A DNA stretch of 64,000 nucleotides from an uncultured Actinobaculum sp. GTDB lineage: Bacteria > Actinomycetota > Actinomycetes > Actinomycetales > Actinomycetaceae. The DNA is taken from positions 62,001 to 126,000 of the forward strand of contig CALIHR010000027.1 of NCBI GenBank assembly GCA_938020505.1, in the 5' to 3' direction. Positions 55,620 through 64,000 of this stretch are shown here, in pieces. A model generated the notes under the pieces. It saw only the letters and a program-made list of their open reading frames with translations, was not told the DNA's origin and did not search any database. Positions within the stretch are counted from its first letter, which is position 1; each line of letters opens with the position of its first letter. A program made the position numbers and the translations under genes.

Positions 55620-56414
55620 TCAGCCGCGATAGGCCCCCTGCCACGCCCAATCGTAGGCCGTGCGGGCGGGAACCCGGCCTTTGATGGCGGCGGTCACCAT
55701 GTCCTTGGCGACGCGGACGGCGTCCTCGATCGCTGCCCCCTTGGCGAGTTCGGCGGTGACGGCCGCCGCCAGCGTGCAGCCCGCGCCGGAGACCTTGTAC
55801 TCGCCGATCTTGGGCTCGGCGAACACTGCGGCCTTCTCGCCGTCCCAGAGCAGGTCGACAGCGTCGGGCCCGGGGAAGTCCACGCCGCCCTTGACCACAA
55901 CGTGTTTCGGGCCGAGGGCGCCGATCCTGCGGGCGGCCTCCGTCATATCCTCGATCGTCTCAAGTTTGTCCATCCCCGCCAGCGTGCACGCTTCGAAATA
56001 GTTCGGCGTGGCGACCGTGGCGAGCGGGAGGATCTTGGCTTTCAGGGCTTCGTCCGTGGACGCGCCGAGCTCTCCGCCCTTGCAGATGAGCACAGGGTCG
56101 AGGACGACGTTCTTCCACTCCTGGCTCTTGAGCCCTTCTTCGACGACGTCGATCGTCTCCGGCGTTCCGAGCATGCCGATCTTCACCGTGTCGATGTCCC
56201 GAATGCCGAGTGCGGCCTCGATCTGGTCGTGTATGAGTTCGGGGGCGATCGGGGCGAAACGATGGTTGAAGTCGTCCTTCGGATCGACGGAGACGATGCA
56301 CGTCAAGGTTCCCATGCCATAGACGCCCAGCTGGTGGAAAGTTTTGAGATCGACTTGGATTCCGGCGCCGCCGGTCGCTTCGGATCCGGCAATGACATAG
56401 GCGTACGTGACCAT
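55620..56414 (-). CDS. pdxK: Pyridoxine/pyridoxal kinase (PdxK, ThiD-like)
   Basis: 264-residue ribokinase-type enzyme. It has IAGSEATGGAGIQVDLKTFHQLGVYGMG, split here as AGSEATGGAGIQVDLK and GVYGMG. TPNYFEA, HVVVKGGVD and the C-terminal SGAGCTLAAAVTAELAKG follow, the last with the catalytic GxGC/D loop (Cys in place of Asp, as in the ThiD-like PdxK group). The VDP after the YGM block favours vitamin B6 kinase over HMP kinase, but ThiD activity is not excluded. Confidence 0.8.
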   Translation of the reverse strand: MVTYAYVIAGSEATGGAGIQVDLKTFHQLGVYGMGTLTCIVSVDPKDDFNHRFAPIAPELIHDQIEAALGIRDIDTVKIGMLGTPETIDVVEEGLKSQEWKNVVLDPVLICKGGELGASTDEALKAKILPLATVATPNYFEACTLAGMDKLETIEDMTEAARRIGALGPKHVVVKGGVDFPGPDAVDLLWDGEKAAVFAEPKIGEYKVSGAGCTLAAAVTAELAKGAAIEDAVRVAKDMVTAAIKGRVPARTAYDWAWQGAYRG

Positions 56415-56539
56415 AATGCTCCTTCGTTAGCGGCCCGCCAAGGCGGGCATGCGGCAATCTGCCGCGACATCGGTACGATACTAGTACGTCAGGCGGGGCG
56501 CTGTCCTTGGCGCTCCTCACGCTCCGCCGGTCGCCTTCC

Positions 56540-57079
56540 CTAGTTTCCGTCGGCCACACCCGGGCTGAGTTCGAAACCCGGGGCGGGCTCGTAGCAGAAG
56601 TGTGCGATGCCGCCGCCTCCAAACTTGGCTTCGCCCGAGGCCGGTGTGATGCCCGTGAGGGTGAATCGCCCTGCGTCCTTTTGTGTGACAGATTCCCCGA
56701 CCCTCAGCTTGCTGGCCGGCAAATTGGTGCCGTTGATCGTGGCGACTTTTTCGCCGTCGTCATCGACTCTCACTCCGTTCACAGAAAACGACGGCGACAT
56801 CTTTTTGCCGGGCCGGAAAAGGGCTGATTCCTGAATGCTGATGATGTAACCGTTGCAGGCCATTGTGGTGCCTCCTGTCGAGGGTTGCGTGGAAGTCGAC
56901 GGTTGTAACGAAGTCGACGGTTGTGTTGATGTCGAAGGTTGTGTAGGAGTCGGGAGTTGCGTCGGAGCTGCCGACGAGCTCTTGAGGTTTGTCGAGGGGC
57001 CAGTTGTCTCCGGATTGAGCGCGCAGCTTGTCGCCGCCAGGCAAATGGCGGCAAGCGCTTTCAGCTGTTGAGTGATCAT
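56540..57079 (-). CDS. Lipoprotein coupled to the calpain-like effector; candidate immunity protein
   Basis: 179 residues from the ATG at 57079. The signal segment ALAAICLAATSC ends in a lipobox-like cysteine. A linker of repeated PSTSTQPST units follows, and then a ~90-residue domain (CNGYIISIQES, GEKVATINGTNLPASKLRVG, FTLTGITPASGEAKFGGGG, HFCYEP) with a possible Cys-Cys pair. The ATG overlaps the stop of the calpain-like gene (ATGA). An exported lipoprotein coupled to a secreted toxin-like protein is a common immunity arrangement. The domain itself I do not recognise. Confidence 0.6.
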   Translation of the reverse strand: MITQQLKALAAICLAATSCALNPETTGPSTNLKSSSAAPTQLPTPTQPSTSTQPSTSLQPSTSTQPSTGGTTMACNGYIISIQESALFRPGKKMSPSFSVNGVRVDDDGEKVATINGTNLPASKLRVGESVTQKDAGRFTLTGITPASGEAKFGGGGIAHFCYEPAPGFELSPGVADGN

Positions 57080-58416
57080 GATGGGTAGTTTCCAATTGCG
57101 ACGTCGCCGTAGTACTTCTCGAAATCCTCCCAAGACATCGTGAACTCAGCGGGAGCATCTTCTCCGTCGGTCTGGTTCAATCCCCAGGGATTGCGCATGG
57201 TAACGCCATTGCTGTCGGAGGATACGACAGTGTAAGAGTGGTTGGAGACTATGTGAATTGTCTGTGGCTGGCCGTTGATTGTTACGGTTGCCTTCCCGTT
57301 GCCGTCCTTATCGAAACCGGGAAGCGAAGCGTTTGTATCGGCCACCACCGGGTGATCTTTCGCGGCGTTTCCGATTTCCGTGCGTTGCTCCTCGCTGTAA
57401 CCTGAAAACAGGCCTAAGAAACCCTCGTTCCGGTCTATCCTCTTGGCTTCCTCTCCGGTGATGTCCTTCATGGCGTCTGCCGGCCATCCGCCGCTGATCC
57501 CTGGTCCGTTTGGAGTGGAACCGGCGGTTCCGCCCGGGTGGATCTGGCCGTACGCGGACTCGAATATGGAAGCGAGGCTGGGCTCGCCGTCTTTTCCCTT
57601 TACTCCATTCTGGTAGAAGTCGGTGACCAGGACTGTTTGCGAAGCAGACGAATCGGGGTGAAGAGGATCGTCGTAGACGGTCACAAGATAGCCGTCTTGC
57701 CTGCCGGCTTCGTCGTAATGAGGCTTTACGCAGGAGCGCAGCCACTCGTCGCCCTTATCTGTCTGCATAATCGCGGCCAAGGAGGCGAGATAATAGCAGT
57801 CTCCGATGCTTCCCTGATTGACGAGGTTCGGGTCGGGGTTTTCCAGTTGCCCGTTGATCCTTTTGATGTCGTCGTCCGACAGTTCGGTGCGTCGTCCAAT
57901 CGACGTGCCGTTGTTTCGATTGAGCGGTTCGATGTGCAGGTGCTTTCGCATTTCCGCCGCGCATACGGTCGCGTCCTCCTCCGTCTGCTTGAATGTGTTG
58001 TGATATTCGGCGCGAATCCGGCTGGCGGAATCTTTCAAATCGTCATAGACCTTCTTTTTGTCTGCGTCAGGCGCCTCGTTGACCTGCCTGTCGTAGTCCT
58101 TCAGGATGGCCCGCTGTTCGGCGACCGCTTTCTTCCGTTCGCTTAAAATCCAGGCAAAAGCTTCGAGGGACTCTGCGCCGTCGGACAGGCCGCCGCTCAG
58201 GACGGCGAGATCTTCGGATTGCACGTTCTTGGACACGTTGAACGCGGCGGCAGATTTTCCTTTCCAATTGGGCGCGAACCCGTTGGAGCGGCGGACGTCA
58301 GAATGTATGTCTGCCGCTTCGCCGGCATTGGATCGAAGTCTCGCCGCCGTGGCAAACAGACGGTCTGGTTTTCCCGGGAGTTCGCCGATGAAAAGGGAAA
58401 AGTAGGGGATGGACAT
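57076..58416 (-). CDS. WXG-like protein fused to a calpain-family cysteine protease domain
   Basis: 446 residues. The N-terminal ~170 residues are helical like LXG/WXG-type secretion substrates (PDRLFATAARLRSN, NWKGKSAAAFNVSKNV with W-K-G, and a coiled-coil-like RKKAVAEQRAILKDYDRQV). The C-terminal half is a papain/calpain-type domain. Cys207 is in NQGSIGDCYYLASLAAI, His393 in SNHSYTVVSS and Asn409 in MRNPWGLNQ. GDC, H-[SA]-Y and NPWG are the three calpain catalytic motifs. EDFEKYYGDVAI at the end also recalls calpains. No signal peptide is visible, as expected for a type VII substrate. It is followed by a coupled lipoprotein and preceded by a small ESX-like gene. I infer a secreted protease effector, for competition or host interaction. 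Confidence 0.75.
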   Translation of the reverse strand: MSIPYFSLFIGELPGKPDRLFATAARLRSNAGEAADIHSDVRRSNGFAPNWKGKSAAAFNVSKNVQSEDLAVLSGGLSDGAESLEAFAWILSERKKAVAEQRAILKDYDRQVNEAPDADKKKVYDDLKDSASRIRAEYHNTFKQTEEDATVCAAEMRKHLHIEPLNRNNGTSIGRRTELSDDDIKRINGQLENPDPNLVNQGSIGDCYYLASLAAIMQTDKGDEWLRSCVKPHYDEAGRQDGYLVTVYDDPLHPDSSASQTVLVTDFYQNGVKGKDGEPSLASIFESAYGQIHPGGTAGSTPNGPGISGGWPADAMKDITGEEAKRIDRNEGFLGLFSGYSEEQRTEIGNAAKDHPVVADTNASLPGFDKDGNGKATVTINGQPQTIHIVSNHSYTVVSSDSNGVTMRNPWGLNQTDGEDAPAEFTMSWEDFEKYYGDVAIGNYPS

Positions 58417-58545
58417 GTTTCCTCCTTTGAACCGTGTGTGTCGTATTGGGCGGGATTGGACGGGAAACGTGAATTAGCTCAGTCAATCGCAAAGCACGGC
58501 CTGCCGCCGGAGTGCAACCTAGTTGATTTCATATCCATGGAATCC

Positions 58546-58908
58546 TTAAAACTTGTCGGGGTCCCAGTTGAATACGTAGCTCCAATTGAAGGTTAATTGC
58601 AGTACAGGGCCCATTACCGGTCCGAACTTATCGCAGAAATCGTGGGCGGCGTCGGCGTCGGTCTCACCGATATGTTGCGATGTGAAGTCGATGCCTTCGG
58701 CTGTCTTTTCACACCAGGAACGACTCCCTGCGATTCGTTTTTTCGCGTTACTCAGAAAATCTTCGCATGCCGAGGCCAGATCGTCCGATCCTGTCGAGGA
58801 TGCGTCCGGACTGTCGGGAAGGCCGATCTTGGACAGACTATTCGAGTCCGCAATGAGGCGGGACCTTAACGTTTCCAGCTCTGAGGGGTCGGCAGAAACA
58901 ATGGACAT
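58546..58908 (-). CDS. Small ESX/EspC-like protein, partner of the calpain-like effector
   Basis: 120 residues from the ATG at 58908, which has GAAGGA at the right distance. It has an alpha-helical N-terminal half (LETLRSRLIADSNSL, DLASACEDFLSNAKKRI). A Trp in SRSWCEKTAEGI sits near the helix turn, and the C-terminus NWSYVFNWDPDKF is aromatic-rich. It sits 129 bp upstream of the calpain-like gene on the same strand, so it is a likely co-secreted partner or chaperone in a type VII-type pair. Confidence 0.5.
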   Translation of the reverse strand: MSIVSADPSELETLRSRLIADSNSLSKIGLPDSPDASSTGSDDLASACEDFLSNAKKRIAGSRSWCEKTAEGIDFTSQHIGETDADAAHDFCDKFGPVMGPVLQLTFNWSYVFNWDPDKF

Positions 58909-59034
58909 TGATATTCCTTCGTTAAGAAGCGTGTATGTGGTGTGCACAAGGCGAACATGCCCGCGACACCGCGCTTTGCGGCGACCGATGCCTTGGCCAT
59001 AGACTATCGCCGTCAGCAGATTATTGTTAGCAGA

Positions 59035-59880
59035 TTACCGGGCAGCTCTCTCCATCGTCTCGGGGTGATACCCGGTGCGCCCGGCCTCGCCGCGGTCGAG
59101 CGAGTCGATCGCTTCGACGTCGTCGGGGGCGAGGGCGACGTCGGCGGAAGCGAAGTTCTCGGCTATCCGGGCAGGCGTGACGGACTTGGGGAAAACGATG
59201 TGCCCCTTGGCGAAATGCCAGGCGAGAACCGCCTGCGCGGGCGTGCAGCCGTGTGCGGAGGCGATGCTCGCGACGACGGGGTCGTCCGCTATTGCGCCGC
59301 GCACGAGGGGCGCCCACGCTTCGACGGCGATGCCGTTGTCGCGGCAGAACTGCGCCACCTCGCGGTTTTGGAACAGCGGATGCAGCTCGATCTGGTTGAC
59401 TGCGGGAACCGTGCTCGACTCGTCGATGAGCAGCTGCAGATGGTCGCGCTCGAAGTTCGAGACGCCGATCGACCGTGCGCGGCCCTCGCCGACAAACTCC
59501 TCCATGGTCTTCCACGCGCTGAGGTATCCCGTCCCGTAGAGGTTGGGCAGCGGCCAGTGGATGAGGAACAGGTCGACGTAGTCGAGGCCGAGTTTCGTCA
59601 AAGACTCCGCAAAGGATGCGCGGGCGCGGTCGGGGGCGTGATTGTCGTTGTCGAGTTTCGTGGTGACGAACAGTTCCTCGCGGGGTATCGACGACGCCGC
59701 AATCGCCGCCCCGACCTCCGCCTCGTTGCCGTACATCTGCGCGGTGTCGATGTGCCGGTAGCCGATCGAGAGGGCGTGTTCGACCGTCCTTTGCGTGTCC
59801 TCCCCCGTGATCTTGTATGTGCCGAAGCCGAGTTGGGGGATCGTGTGGCCGCTGTTGAGGGTGATGTTTCGAATGCTCAT
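59035..59880 (-). CDS. Aldo/keto reductase
   Basis: 281-residue NADPH-dependent oxidoreductase of the AKR5-like bacterial group. Present are LNSGHTIPQLGFGTYKI at the N-terminus (as LNSGHTIPQLGFG), then the catalytic Asp and Tyr in HIDTAQMYGNE, the Lys in TTKLDND and the His in LIHWPLP. SIGVSNFERDHLQ and the C-terminal cofactor loop FPKSVTPARI follow. The catalytic tetrad is complete. It stands alone. Confidence 0.93.
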   Translation of the reverse strand: MSIRNITLNSGHTIPQLGFGTYKITGEDTQRTVEHALSIGYRHIDTAQMYGNEAEVGAAIAASSIPREELFVTTKLDNDNHAPDRARASFAESLTKLGLDYVDLFLIHWPLPNLYGTGYLSAWKTMEEFVGEGRARSIGVSNFERDHLQLLIDESSTVPAVNQIELHPLFQNREVAQFCRDNGIAVEAWAPLVRGAIADDPVVASIASAHGCTPAQAVLAWHFAKGHIVFPKSVTPARIAENFASADVALAPDDVEAIDSLDRGEAGRTGYHPETMERAAR

Positions 59881-60182
59881 GTCTTAATTCTCTTAAGTTT
59901 TCGGCCTCGACGGAAGTGACGACGGTCCGGCGGAGGCATTCAATCAGTTCCGCGCATCGCCCGGCCGCATGCGGAGCCCGAACTTCTGACAAGGCTCGGC
60001 ATCGCGGCGGAGTCCGGCCGTTTGGCGAGGGTTCGCTGATTCAGTGACCTTGCGATTCGCCGAAGGCCGGGCTAGGCCGGGCGCTGCTGATCGGTTGCCT
60101 TCCTGTTGCGCCATTCGGCGCCGCGCAATCAATCGGCGTCGAGCAGCCGATCCGCGCCGTGTATGTAGTTTGCTCCGTGCTT
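59881..60182. other. Intergenic region
   Basis: About 300 bp between the aldo/keto reductase and siderophore-interacting protein genes. I see no gene, repeat or clear terminator in it. Confidence 0.5.
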
Positions 60183-61184
60183 TCAGTCTGTGCCGCGCAT
60201 TGCGCGGCCGAGGGAATCTGCGGCCAGCGCGGAGGCCTCCGGGATGACGATCATTGACTCGTCTGCCACTCGATCATGGTTCGACTCAGCCGAATACTCC
60301 GATTCCGCACGCCCCGCGTGCCAGTACCCGATGATGAGCTGGTTTCGCCGCGGCACTCCCCGCTCGCGCAGGTCTTTGCGCATGTCGCGGACCACGTGCG
60401 ACTCGGCCGAGACCCAAGCGAAGACCCCGTCGAGATCCGACGGGAGTTCGAGGGCGCTCCCGGCTTCCGTCAGCAGGCGCGAGGCGGCCGGGTCCGTTCC
60501 CCGCCGGTGCAGCCACCGCACGTTGACGCCGGGCGGGCACGCGAGCGGCTGCTCGTCAGCCTCGGCGTCGACCTCGATGAGCGCGACGCCCCGCTGCTCC
60601 TCGGGCAGAGTCTCCAGGATCGCGGCAAGTGCTGGAACTCCCGTGTCGTCGGCCATGAGGAGAATCCAGTCGCAGGCCCGAGGGAGCCTGCCGCCTCCGC
60701 CGACGGCGCCGATGACGTCTCCCGGACGGGCGGACTCCGCCCAGGAGGAGGCCAAGCCCGCGCCGTGCCGCACGAAGTCCACGTCCATCCAGGATTCCTC
60801 CACGCTGTAGGCGCGGACCGTGTACGTTCTCACCCTTTCGCGCTGGCCCGACGCATAGGCGTACCGCCCGCGCTCGCCGAATTTCGGGAGGTCGAGCACG
60901 GGCCCGTCGGGGAAAAACAACTTGACGTTTGGAACCCTGGGGCGGCTGAGATAGCCCGCCACGGCCGGGCCCGCGAAGCGTATCCTCCGCATCGAGCGGG
61001 TGACGTCGCTGACCTTTTCCACGACGATGGCGGCGGGCAGCCCTTCCGTGGCTATGGAGTGCTCGTGGTGCTCGTGGCGTTCATGCTTCTCGTGGCGCTC
61101 GCGGCCTTCGCGCGGTTTGTGGGGGCCGCTGCCAGCGTGCGCGTCGTTGTCGTTATGGTTGGCATTTCCTTTGGTGTCAGGCAT
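60183..61184 (-). CDS. Siderophore-interacting protein (FAD/NADPH ferric reductase) with His-rich N-terminus
   Basis: 333 residues from the ATG at 61184, which follows AAGGAAAGG. The first ~47 residues are rich in His and Glu (HEKHERHEHHEHS) and are not part of the family fold. The fold follows: VSDVTRSMRRIRFAG, RTYTVRAYS, and MDVDFVRHGAGLASSWAESARPGD (as MDVDFVRHG and SSWAE), where the R-x-Y-[TS]-[VL]-R and H-G motifs bind FAD. The NAD-binding part has AWVSAESHVVRDMRKDL and IIGYWHAG. It reduces ferric siderophores in the cytoplasm. It is transcribed with the FecE and FecCD genes, 124 bp after the ATPase gene. Confidence 0.9.
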   Translation of the reverse strand: MPDTKGNANHNDNDAHAGSGPHKPREGRERHEKHERHEHHEHSIATEGLPAAIVVEKVSDVTRSMRRIRFAGPAVAGYLSRPRVPNVKLFFPDGPVLDLPKFGERGRYAYASGQRERVRTYTVRAYSVEESWMDVDFVRHGAGLASSWAESARPGDVIGAVGGGGRLPRACDWILLMADDTGVPALAAILETLPEEQRGVALIEVDAEADEQPLACPPGVNVRWLHRRGTDPAASRLLTEAGSALELPSDLDGVFAWVSAESHVVRDMRKDLRERGVPRRNQLIIGYWHAGRAESEYSAESNHDRVADESMIVIPEASALAADSLGRAMRGTD

Positions 61185-61308
61185 TTCTGACCTTTCCTTG
61201 AATTGTCTGCTTTGTCTGGCCTGCGCGGCGGACGGTTTGCACGGTGGAGGGATCGGGCGGCGGACGGTTTGCCCAGCCGGACTCGCGCGCCTGACCGTCA
61301 GGCGGCGG

Positions 61309-62133
61309 TCAGGTTTGCCGGGCGTCAAGCGGCACGACGAGCGGGAGCCCCGTGTGAGGGTCGGGAATGCACATGCAGGAGATTCCGTAGATTTCGTCGA
61401 TGAGCTCCGCCGTGACGATTTCGGCCGGCGCGCCGGTGGCTGCGATGCGCCCTTCCTTCATGACGATGAGATGGGTGGCGTAGCGGAATGCGAGATTGAG
61501 GTCGTGGAGCACCGTCACCAGTGTGAAATCGCCGGATTCGTGGAGGCTGCGGCAAAGGTCGAGCACCTCGAGTTGGTGGGCGATGTCCAGGTACGTGGTC
61601 GGTTCGTCGAGAAGGAGAAGAGGGGTCTCTTGCGCCAGCACGAGCGCGATCCAGGCGCGTTGGCGTTGGCCTCCGGAGAGGCTGTCGACCGCGCGGTCAG
61701 CCAGCTCGAGCGTCCGAGTCGCAGCCAATGCGGCGTCGACGGCGGCGTCGTCCTTCGCCGACCACTGCCTGAAGAACGACTGGTGGGGAAACCGCCCGCG
61801 GGCGACGAGGTCGCGCACCGTGATGCCGTGGGGCGCGTTTGAGCTTTGAGGGAGGAGGCCGAGCCTGCGCGCGACCTGTTTTGCCGGGTAGGAGGCAATT
61901 TCCCTTCCGTCGAGCAGCACCGTGCCCTCGCGCGGTTCGAGGAGGCGCGACAGAGCGCGCAAAAGGGTCGATTTTCCGCACGCATTCGGCCCGATGACGG
62001 CCGTGAAGGATTGGGCGGGCACTTCGACGTCGAGCTCCCGGCTGACCGTCGTGTTCCCGTAGGCCAAGTGCAGGCCGCGGCCGACGAGCGGGTTGCCCGC
62101 GCCGCCGTCTTTCGTTCTTTTGACGCCGTCCAT
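61309..62133 (-). CDS. Iron-siderophore ABC transporter ATPase (FecE/FepC-type)
   Basis: 274 residues. Walker A is GPNACGKST, then LPQSSNAPHGITVRDLVARGRFPHQ (Q-loop; written as LPQSSNAPHG and VARGRFP), signature LSGGQRQRAW, Walker B LLLDEPTTYLD and the H-loop VLHDLN. These are typical of ferric-siderophore importers. It energises the two permeases encoded just upstream in the operon. Confidence 0.94.
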   Translation of the reverse strand: MDGVKRTKDGGAGNPLVGRGLHLAYGNTTVSRELDVEVPAQSFTAVIGPNACGKSTLLRALSRLLEPREGTVLLDGREIASYPAKQVARRLGLLPQSSNAPHGITVRDLVARGRFPHQSFFRQWSAKDDAAVDAALAATRTLELADRAVDSLSGGQRQRAWIALVLAQETPLLLLDEPTTYLDIAHQLEVLDLCRSLHESGDFTLVTVLHDLNLAFRYATHLIVMKEGRIAATGAPAEIVTAELIDEIYGISCMCIPDPHTGLPLVVPLDARQT

Positions 62134-62219
62134 TCTCCTCTTTCGGATCGAGAGCCGCGAAAGCCTTCGGCTCAGTCTGGTCGAGTCGGTCTGATTGGAT
62201 CAGTCCATGCCTTTGCCGC

Positions 62220-63362
62220 CTACACCGTCGGCGACCGGGCGATGAGCCACAGCAAATACACGCCGCCGATCAGCGCGGTCGCCAGGCCGACGGGCACGTC
62301 GACGCCCACGGGCACGCGCATCGAGGCGACGTCGGCCGCCGTGAGCATCGTCGAGCCCATGAGCGCCGATGTGAAAATGTGGAGGCGCCCGCTGCGGGTC
62401 AGCCTTGCCACGGCCTGCGGCGCGGCCAGAGCGACGAAGGCGATGGGGCCGGTGGCCGCCACCGCGGTCGACGTCAGGGCAACCGCGGCGAGCATTGCGG
62501 CGACCCTCAGGCGCTCGGGCCGGATCCCCGCCTGCGTCGCCTGGTCGTCGCCCATCTCCAATATGTCGAGGCGCCGCGACATTCCGCACAGCGCGGGCAC
62601 AAGGAGGACGACGGCGACGGCGACGACAAGCGCCTGCTCCCACGTGCGGGCGTTGAGCGAGCCTGACAGCCACATCGACGCGAGGGCGGTCTGCTCGGCG
62701 TCGCCGTAGGCAAGCAGGAGCGAGTTGACGGCCGTCAAGAAAGAACTGACGCCGATGCCCACAAGAACCAGCTGATATCCGGTGCTGTGCCCGGCGCGCC
62801 GCGCAAGCAGGTATACGGCCGTCGCGGTCGCCATTCCGCCGCAGGTCGCCGCAAACGCCGTTTCTCGGGCCTCGCCCGCGAGCACCGCCACGCTGACGAT
62901 GCCCCCCGTCGCCGCCCCCGTGGTGAAACCGATGACGTCGGGAGAGCCCAAAGGGTTGCGAGAGACCGATTGGAAGACCGCGCCGGCCGCCCCGAGCGCG
63001 GCTCCGACGGCCAGGGCGGCGACGAATCTGGGGAGGCGGACGGTCTCGACGATGCGCACGGTCTGTTCGTCGCCGGAGCGTCCCAGAAGGACTTTGACGA
63101 TTTCTTCCGCCCCGATGGGCGTGCTGCCCGTGCCGATGTGCACGAGGCCGACGGCTGCGAGAAGCGCCGCGGCCGCCGCGCCGACGACGAGGGCGCCCCT
63201 CGTCGCTTCCAGGCGAACGGGGCCCGCCGCGATCCTGATCTTCCCGCGAGCTTTCCTTCCGCCACGTGAAATCGGCGCGCTCTTCGCATTTCCGCCTGCA
63301 TCCGCCTTCTTTCTGCCCGTGTCCACGGGTTTTCCGTTCGCGTTCCGCCCTTTCCCGCTCAC
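62220..63362 (-). CDS. FecCD-family iron-siderophore permease (second subunit)
   Basis: About 380 residues from the GTG at 63362, which overlaps the preceding permease stop by 4 bp. A basic hydrophilic N-terminus (~60 residues, KPVDTGRKKADAGG) precedes the FecCD fold: LPRFVAALAVGAALGAAGAVFQSVSRNPLGSPD (the conserved LPR ... GxxFQ ... NPLxxPD) and GIGVSSFLTAVNSLLL. GPIAFVALAAPQAVARLTRS near the end is the cytoplasmic coupling helix region. It forms the membrane channel with its neighbour. Confidence 0.93.
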   Translation of the reverse strand: MSGKGRNANGKPVDTGRKKADAGGNAKSAPISRGGRKARGKIRIAAGPVRLEATRGALVVGAAAAALLAAVGLVHIGTGSTPIGAEEIVKVLLGRSGDEQTVRIVETVRLPRFVAALAVGAALGAAGAVFQSVSRNPLGSPDVIGFTTGAATGGIVSVAVLAGEARETAFAATCGGMATATAVYLLARRAGHSTGYQLVLVGIGVSSFLTAVNSLLLAYGDAEQTALASMWLSGSLNARTWEQALVVAVAVVLLVPALCGMSRRLDILEMGDDQATQAGIRPERLRVAAMLAAVALTSTAVAATGPIAFVALAAPQAVARLTRSGRLHIFTSALMGSTMLTAADVASMRVPVGVDVPVGLATALIGGVYLLWLIARSPTV

Positions 63363-64000
63363 AGGCCCAGCACCTTGCCGCGCCGAACGAGCCAGACGAA
63401 GAAGGGGGCTCCGATGATGCTCGTCATCGCACCCACCCCGACTTCCCCGGGATAGACGACGATCCGCCCCAGTGTGTCCGAGGCGAGCGTCGCCGTCGCG
63501 CCGAGAAGCGCCGAGAAGGGGAGAAGGCGCCGATGATCCGTCCCCGCCAGCGCCCGCGCCGCGTGCGGGCAAGCCATGCCGACGAAGACGACGGGGCCCG
63601 CCGCCGCCGTTGCGCCTCCCGCGAGCACGATGATCGCCAGGTTCGTCAAAGCCGACGTGGTTCGAGGCTTGACGCCCAACGCCTTCGACACGTCCGCGCC
63701 AAGCGTCGCCGCATTGAGCGACGGCGCCAGGGCGAAGGAGGCGGCCGCCCCCGCCGCCAGGCAGGCGATGAGGACGGGAAGGTTGTCCCAGCCGCGTCCC
63801 GCCAGCGAACCGAGCGCCCAATTTCTGTAGATCTGCTGCACCCAGGCGGGCTGGGCCAGGAGCAGAATCGTGTTGAGCGCCCACAGCACGATCGACAGGG
63901 CGGCGCCCGCGAGGATGAGGCGCGTCGGGTTGGTTCCGGCCGTCTCGGCGCGCCCCAGCCTGTGAACCAGAGCCCCGGTCAGCGCGGCGCCGATGAAAGC
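63359..64000 (-). CDS. FecCD-family iron-siderophore permease (first subunit), 5' end cut off
   Basis: Open from the window edge (64000) through to 63359, giving the C-terminal 213 residues. Visible are RLILAGAALSIVLWALNTILLL, GSLAGRGWDNLPVL, the PRTTSALTNLAIIVLAGGATAAAGPVVFVGMACPHAARAL region (as GPVVFVGMACPHAARAL, the coupling segment) and DTLGRIVVYPGEVGVGAMTSIIGAPFF at the end. The start and probably the substrate-binding lipoprotein gene lie beyond the window. Confidence 0.92.
   Translation of the reverse strand, partial: AFIGAALTGALVHRLGRAETAGTNPTRLILAGAALSIVLWALNTILLLAQPAWVQQIYRNWALGSLAGRGWDNLPVLIACLAAGAAASFALAPSLNAATLGADVSKALGVKPRTTSALTNLAIIVLAGGATAAAGPVVFVGMACPHAARALAGTDHRRLLPFSALLGATATLASDTLGRIVVYPGEVGVGAMTSIIGAPFFVWLVRRGKVLGL

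Overview
The window is high-GC actinobacterial chromosome (Actinomycetales, probably Actinomycetaceae-like) from the origin-proximal part of the genome. Markers are the end of rsmG, then parA-parB, a standalone MviN-type pseudokinase, a DUF6049 protein, a NUDIX hydrolase and pcnA (an order close to mycobacterial Rv3907-Rv3919), the rpsF-ssb-rpsR-rplI operon and dnaB. dnaA itself must lie outside the window. Species cannot be resolved from sequence alone.

Layout. 1-119: 3' end of rsmG. 120-8673: an unusually long, AT-richer, gene-free stretch holding nine parS sites (eight with an exact 14-bp core, one with a single mismatch) plus several short tandem repeats. 8674-12036: parA and a giant parB whose DNA-binding core sits behind a ~510-residue low-complexity linker. 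12037-12873: repeat-bearing spacer. 12874-18944 (minus): ddl, a PLP aminotransferase, an unknown protein overlapping an N6-adenine DNA methyltransferase, and trxB. 19051-24628 (minus): pseudokinase membrane protein, DUF6049 protein, NUDIX hydrolase; murJ, expected here, is missing. 24695-31781 (plus): pcnA, MFS transporter, AI-2E family membrane protein, class A penicillin-binding protein. 32063-33694: rpsF-ssb-rpsR-rplI with a terminator.

33.8-38.6 kb is an accessory island: a frameshifted DUF262 (GmrSD-like) relic, a small ESX/WXG-type secretion-substrate module, a membrane protein and a broken toxin-antitoxin relic. 38.6-46.1 kb holds a heterodimeric ABC exporter and a divergent PadR-ABC-FtsX operon with palindromes in the shared promoter region. 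46.3-48.9 kb holds a secreted trypsin-like protease with a translationally coupled lipoprotein, next to a decayed duplicate of the protease. 49.6-53.6 kb holds a four-carbon acid-sugar kinase, an LtnD-like dehydrogenase and a MATE transporter.

53.7-55.4 kb is dnaB preceded by a dense cluster of DnaA-box-like sequences. 55.6-56.4 kb is a pyridoxine kinase. 56.5-58.9 kb is a second type VII secretion-type module: a small ESX-like protein, a WXG-like protein fused to a calpain-type cysteine protease domain with visible Cys/His/Asn residues, and a coupled lipoprotein that may be its immunity protein. 59.0-64.0 kb holds an aldo/keto reductase and a siderophore uptake operon (FecCD permeases, FecE ATPase, siderophore-interacting reductase with a His-rich N-terminus), cut by the window edge.

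Most notable: the parS-studded spacer with its giant ParB, the calpain-type secreted effector module, and the DnaA-box cluster upstream of dnaB.
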